Shown here: piece by piece, positions 63,946 to 64,000 of the stretch | How the letters are laid out: each line of letters starts with the position of its first letter | Position numbering within the stretch: position 1 is the stretch's first letter | Made by a program: the position numbers and the translations under genes | From: Streptomyces sp. BA2 | Lineage (GTDB): Bacteria > Actinomycetota > Actinomycetes > Streptomycetales > Streptomycetaceae | Assembly (NCBI RefSeq): GCF_009769735.1 | Contig: NZ_WSRO01000002.1 | Span: forward strand, 1,426,001-1,490,000 | Direction: 5' to 3' | Length of the DNA stretch: 64,000 bases | The notes under the pieces: model-generated | The model's database searches: none | The model's input: only the letters and a program-made list of their open reading frames with translations | What the model was told of the DNA's origin: nothing

Positions 63946-64000
63946 GCGTCGCCTCCGGCCGGGGCGTCGGCACGGCCGGCTTGAGCCGGGCGAGCAGCCG
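63942..64000 (+). CDS. Partial downstream gene, translationally coupled
   Basis: GTG at 63942 overlaps the AAA+ gene stop in a GTGA, with GGAG six bases upstream. The frame stays open to the window edge ([19 protein letters not shown]). Too short to identify; if real it is the operon partner of the beta-helix/AAA+ protein. Confidence 0.45.
   Translation, partial: MSVASGRGVGTAGLSRASS

Overview
The window is chromosomal DNA of a high-GC actinomycete, almost certainly a Streptomyces. The evidence is strong G/C bias at third codon positions, frequent GTG starts, ATGA/GTGA gene overlaps, Tat-type secretion signals, LacI-family regulators beside sugar ABC systems that lack their own ATPase, and lineage-typical proteins (DUF6643-like, Rv1733c-like, HpnB, double TerD). 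No rRNA, tRNA, insertion sequence, prophage or CRISPR array was seen.

Layout. 1-7439: a cellulase/xyloglucanase island. GH74 and GH48 run leftward and GH5 and GH6 rightward from a shared intergenic region with one perfect and one degenerate CebR-type box (TGGGAGCGCTCCCA); the start of a LacI gene lies at the left edge. 7440-13800: pectin/arabinan side-chain degradation (two GH43, a CE12 esterase, a PL1 pectate lyase, a GH51). 13801-19460: a five-gene ABC/amidohydrolase operon with 4-bp overlaps at every junction, opposite its LacI regulator. 19499-25437: a CUT1 sugar importer without ATPase, divergent from a large secreted GH51. 25533-27414: cyclophilin and an aminotransferase. 27425-35483: a complete beta-1,4-galactan locus (GH53, GH42, importer, LacI). 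35577-46731: alditol oxidase, a methyltransferase, a giant membrane patatin, an MFS-GH43 pair, LysR/SDR, and an RlmG-like methylase. 46904-51547: choline-to-betaine genes. 51566-64000: mostly core or conserved actinomycete genes (Nudix, Lnt, MurI, HpnB, TerD, MOSC) ending in a beta-helix/AAA+ fusion.

How it works together. The first two thirds is a plant cell-wall island: secreted enzymes cut cellulose, xyloglucan, pectate, arabinan and galactan, and ABC or MFS importers take up the products. The most striking signal is regulatory. Five promoters (near 7600, 13780, 22730, 22860 and 43580) share one architecture: TTGAC(C/G), exactly 17 bp, TAnnnT, then 2-6 bp later two 16-bp operators of type GTTCGAAATATCGAAC spaced 19 bp start to start. 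They drive all the GH43 and GH51 genes plus one ABC importer and one MFS transporter, so they define a probable arabinan regulon whose regulator is not evident in this window.

All calls come from reading sequence and from family knowledge; no database search was run. Promoter and operator calls are pattern-based.
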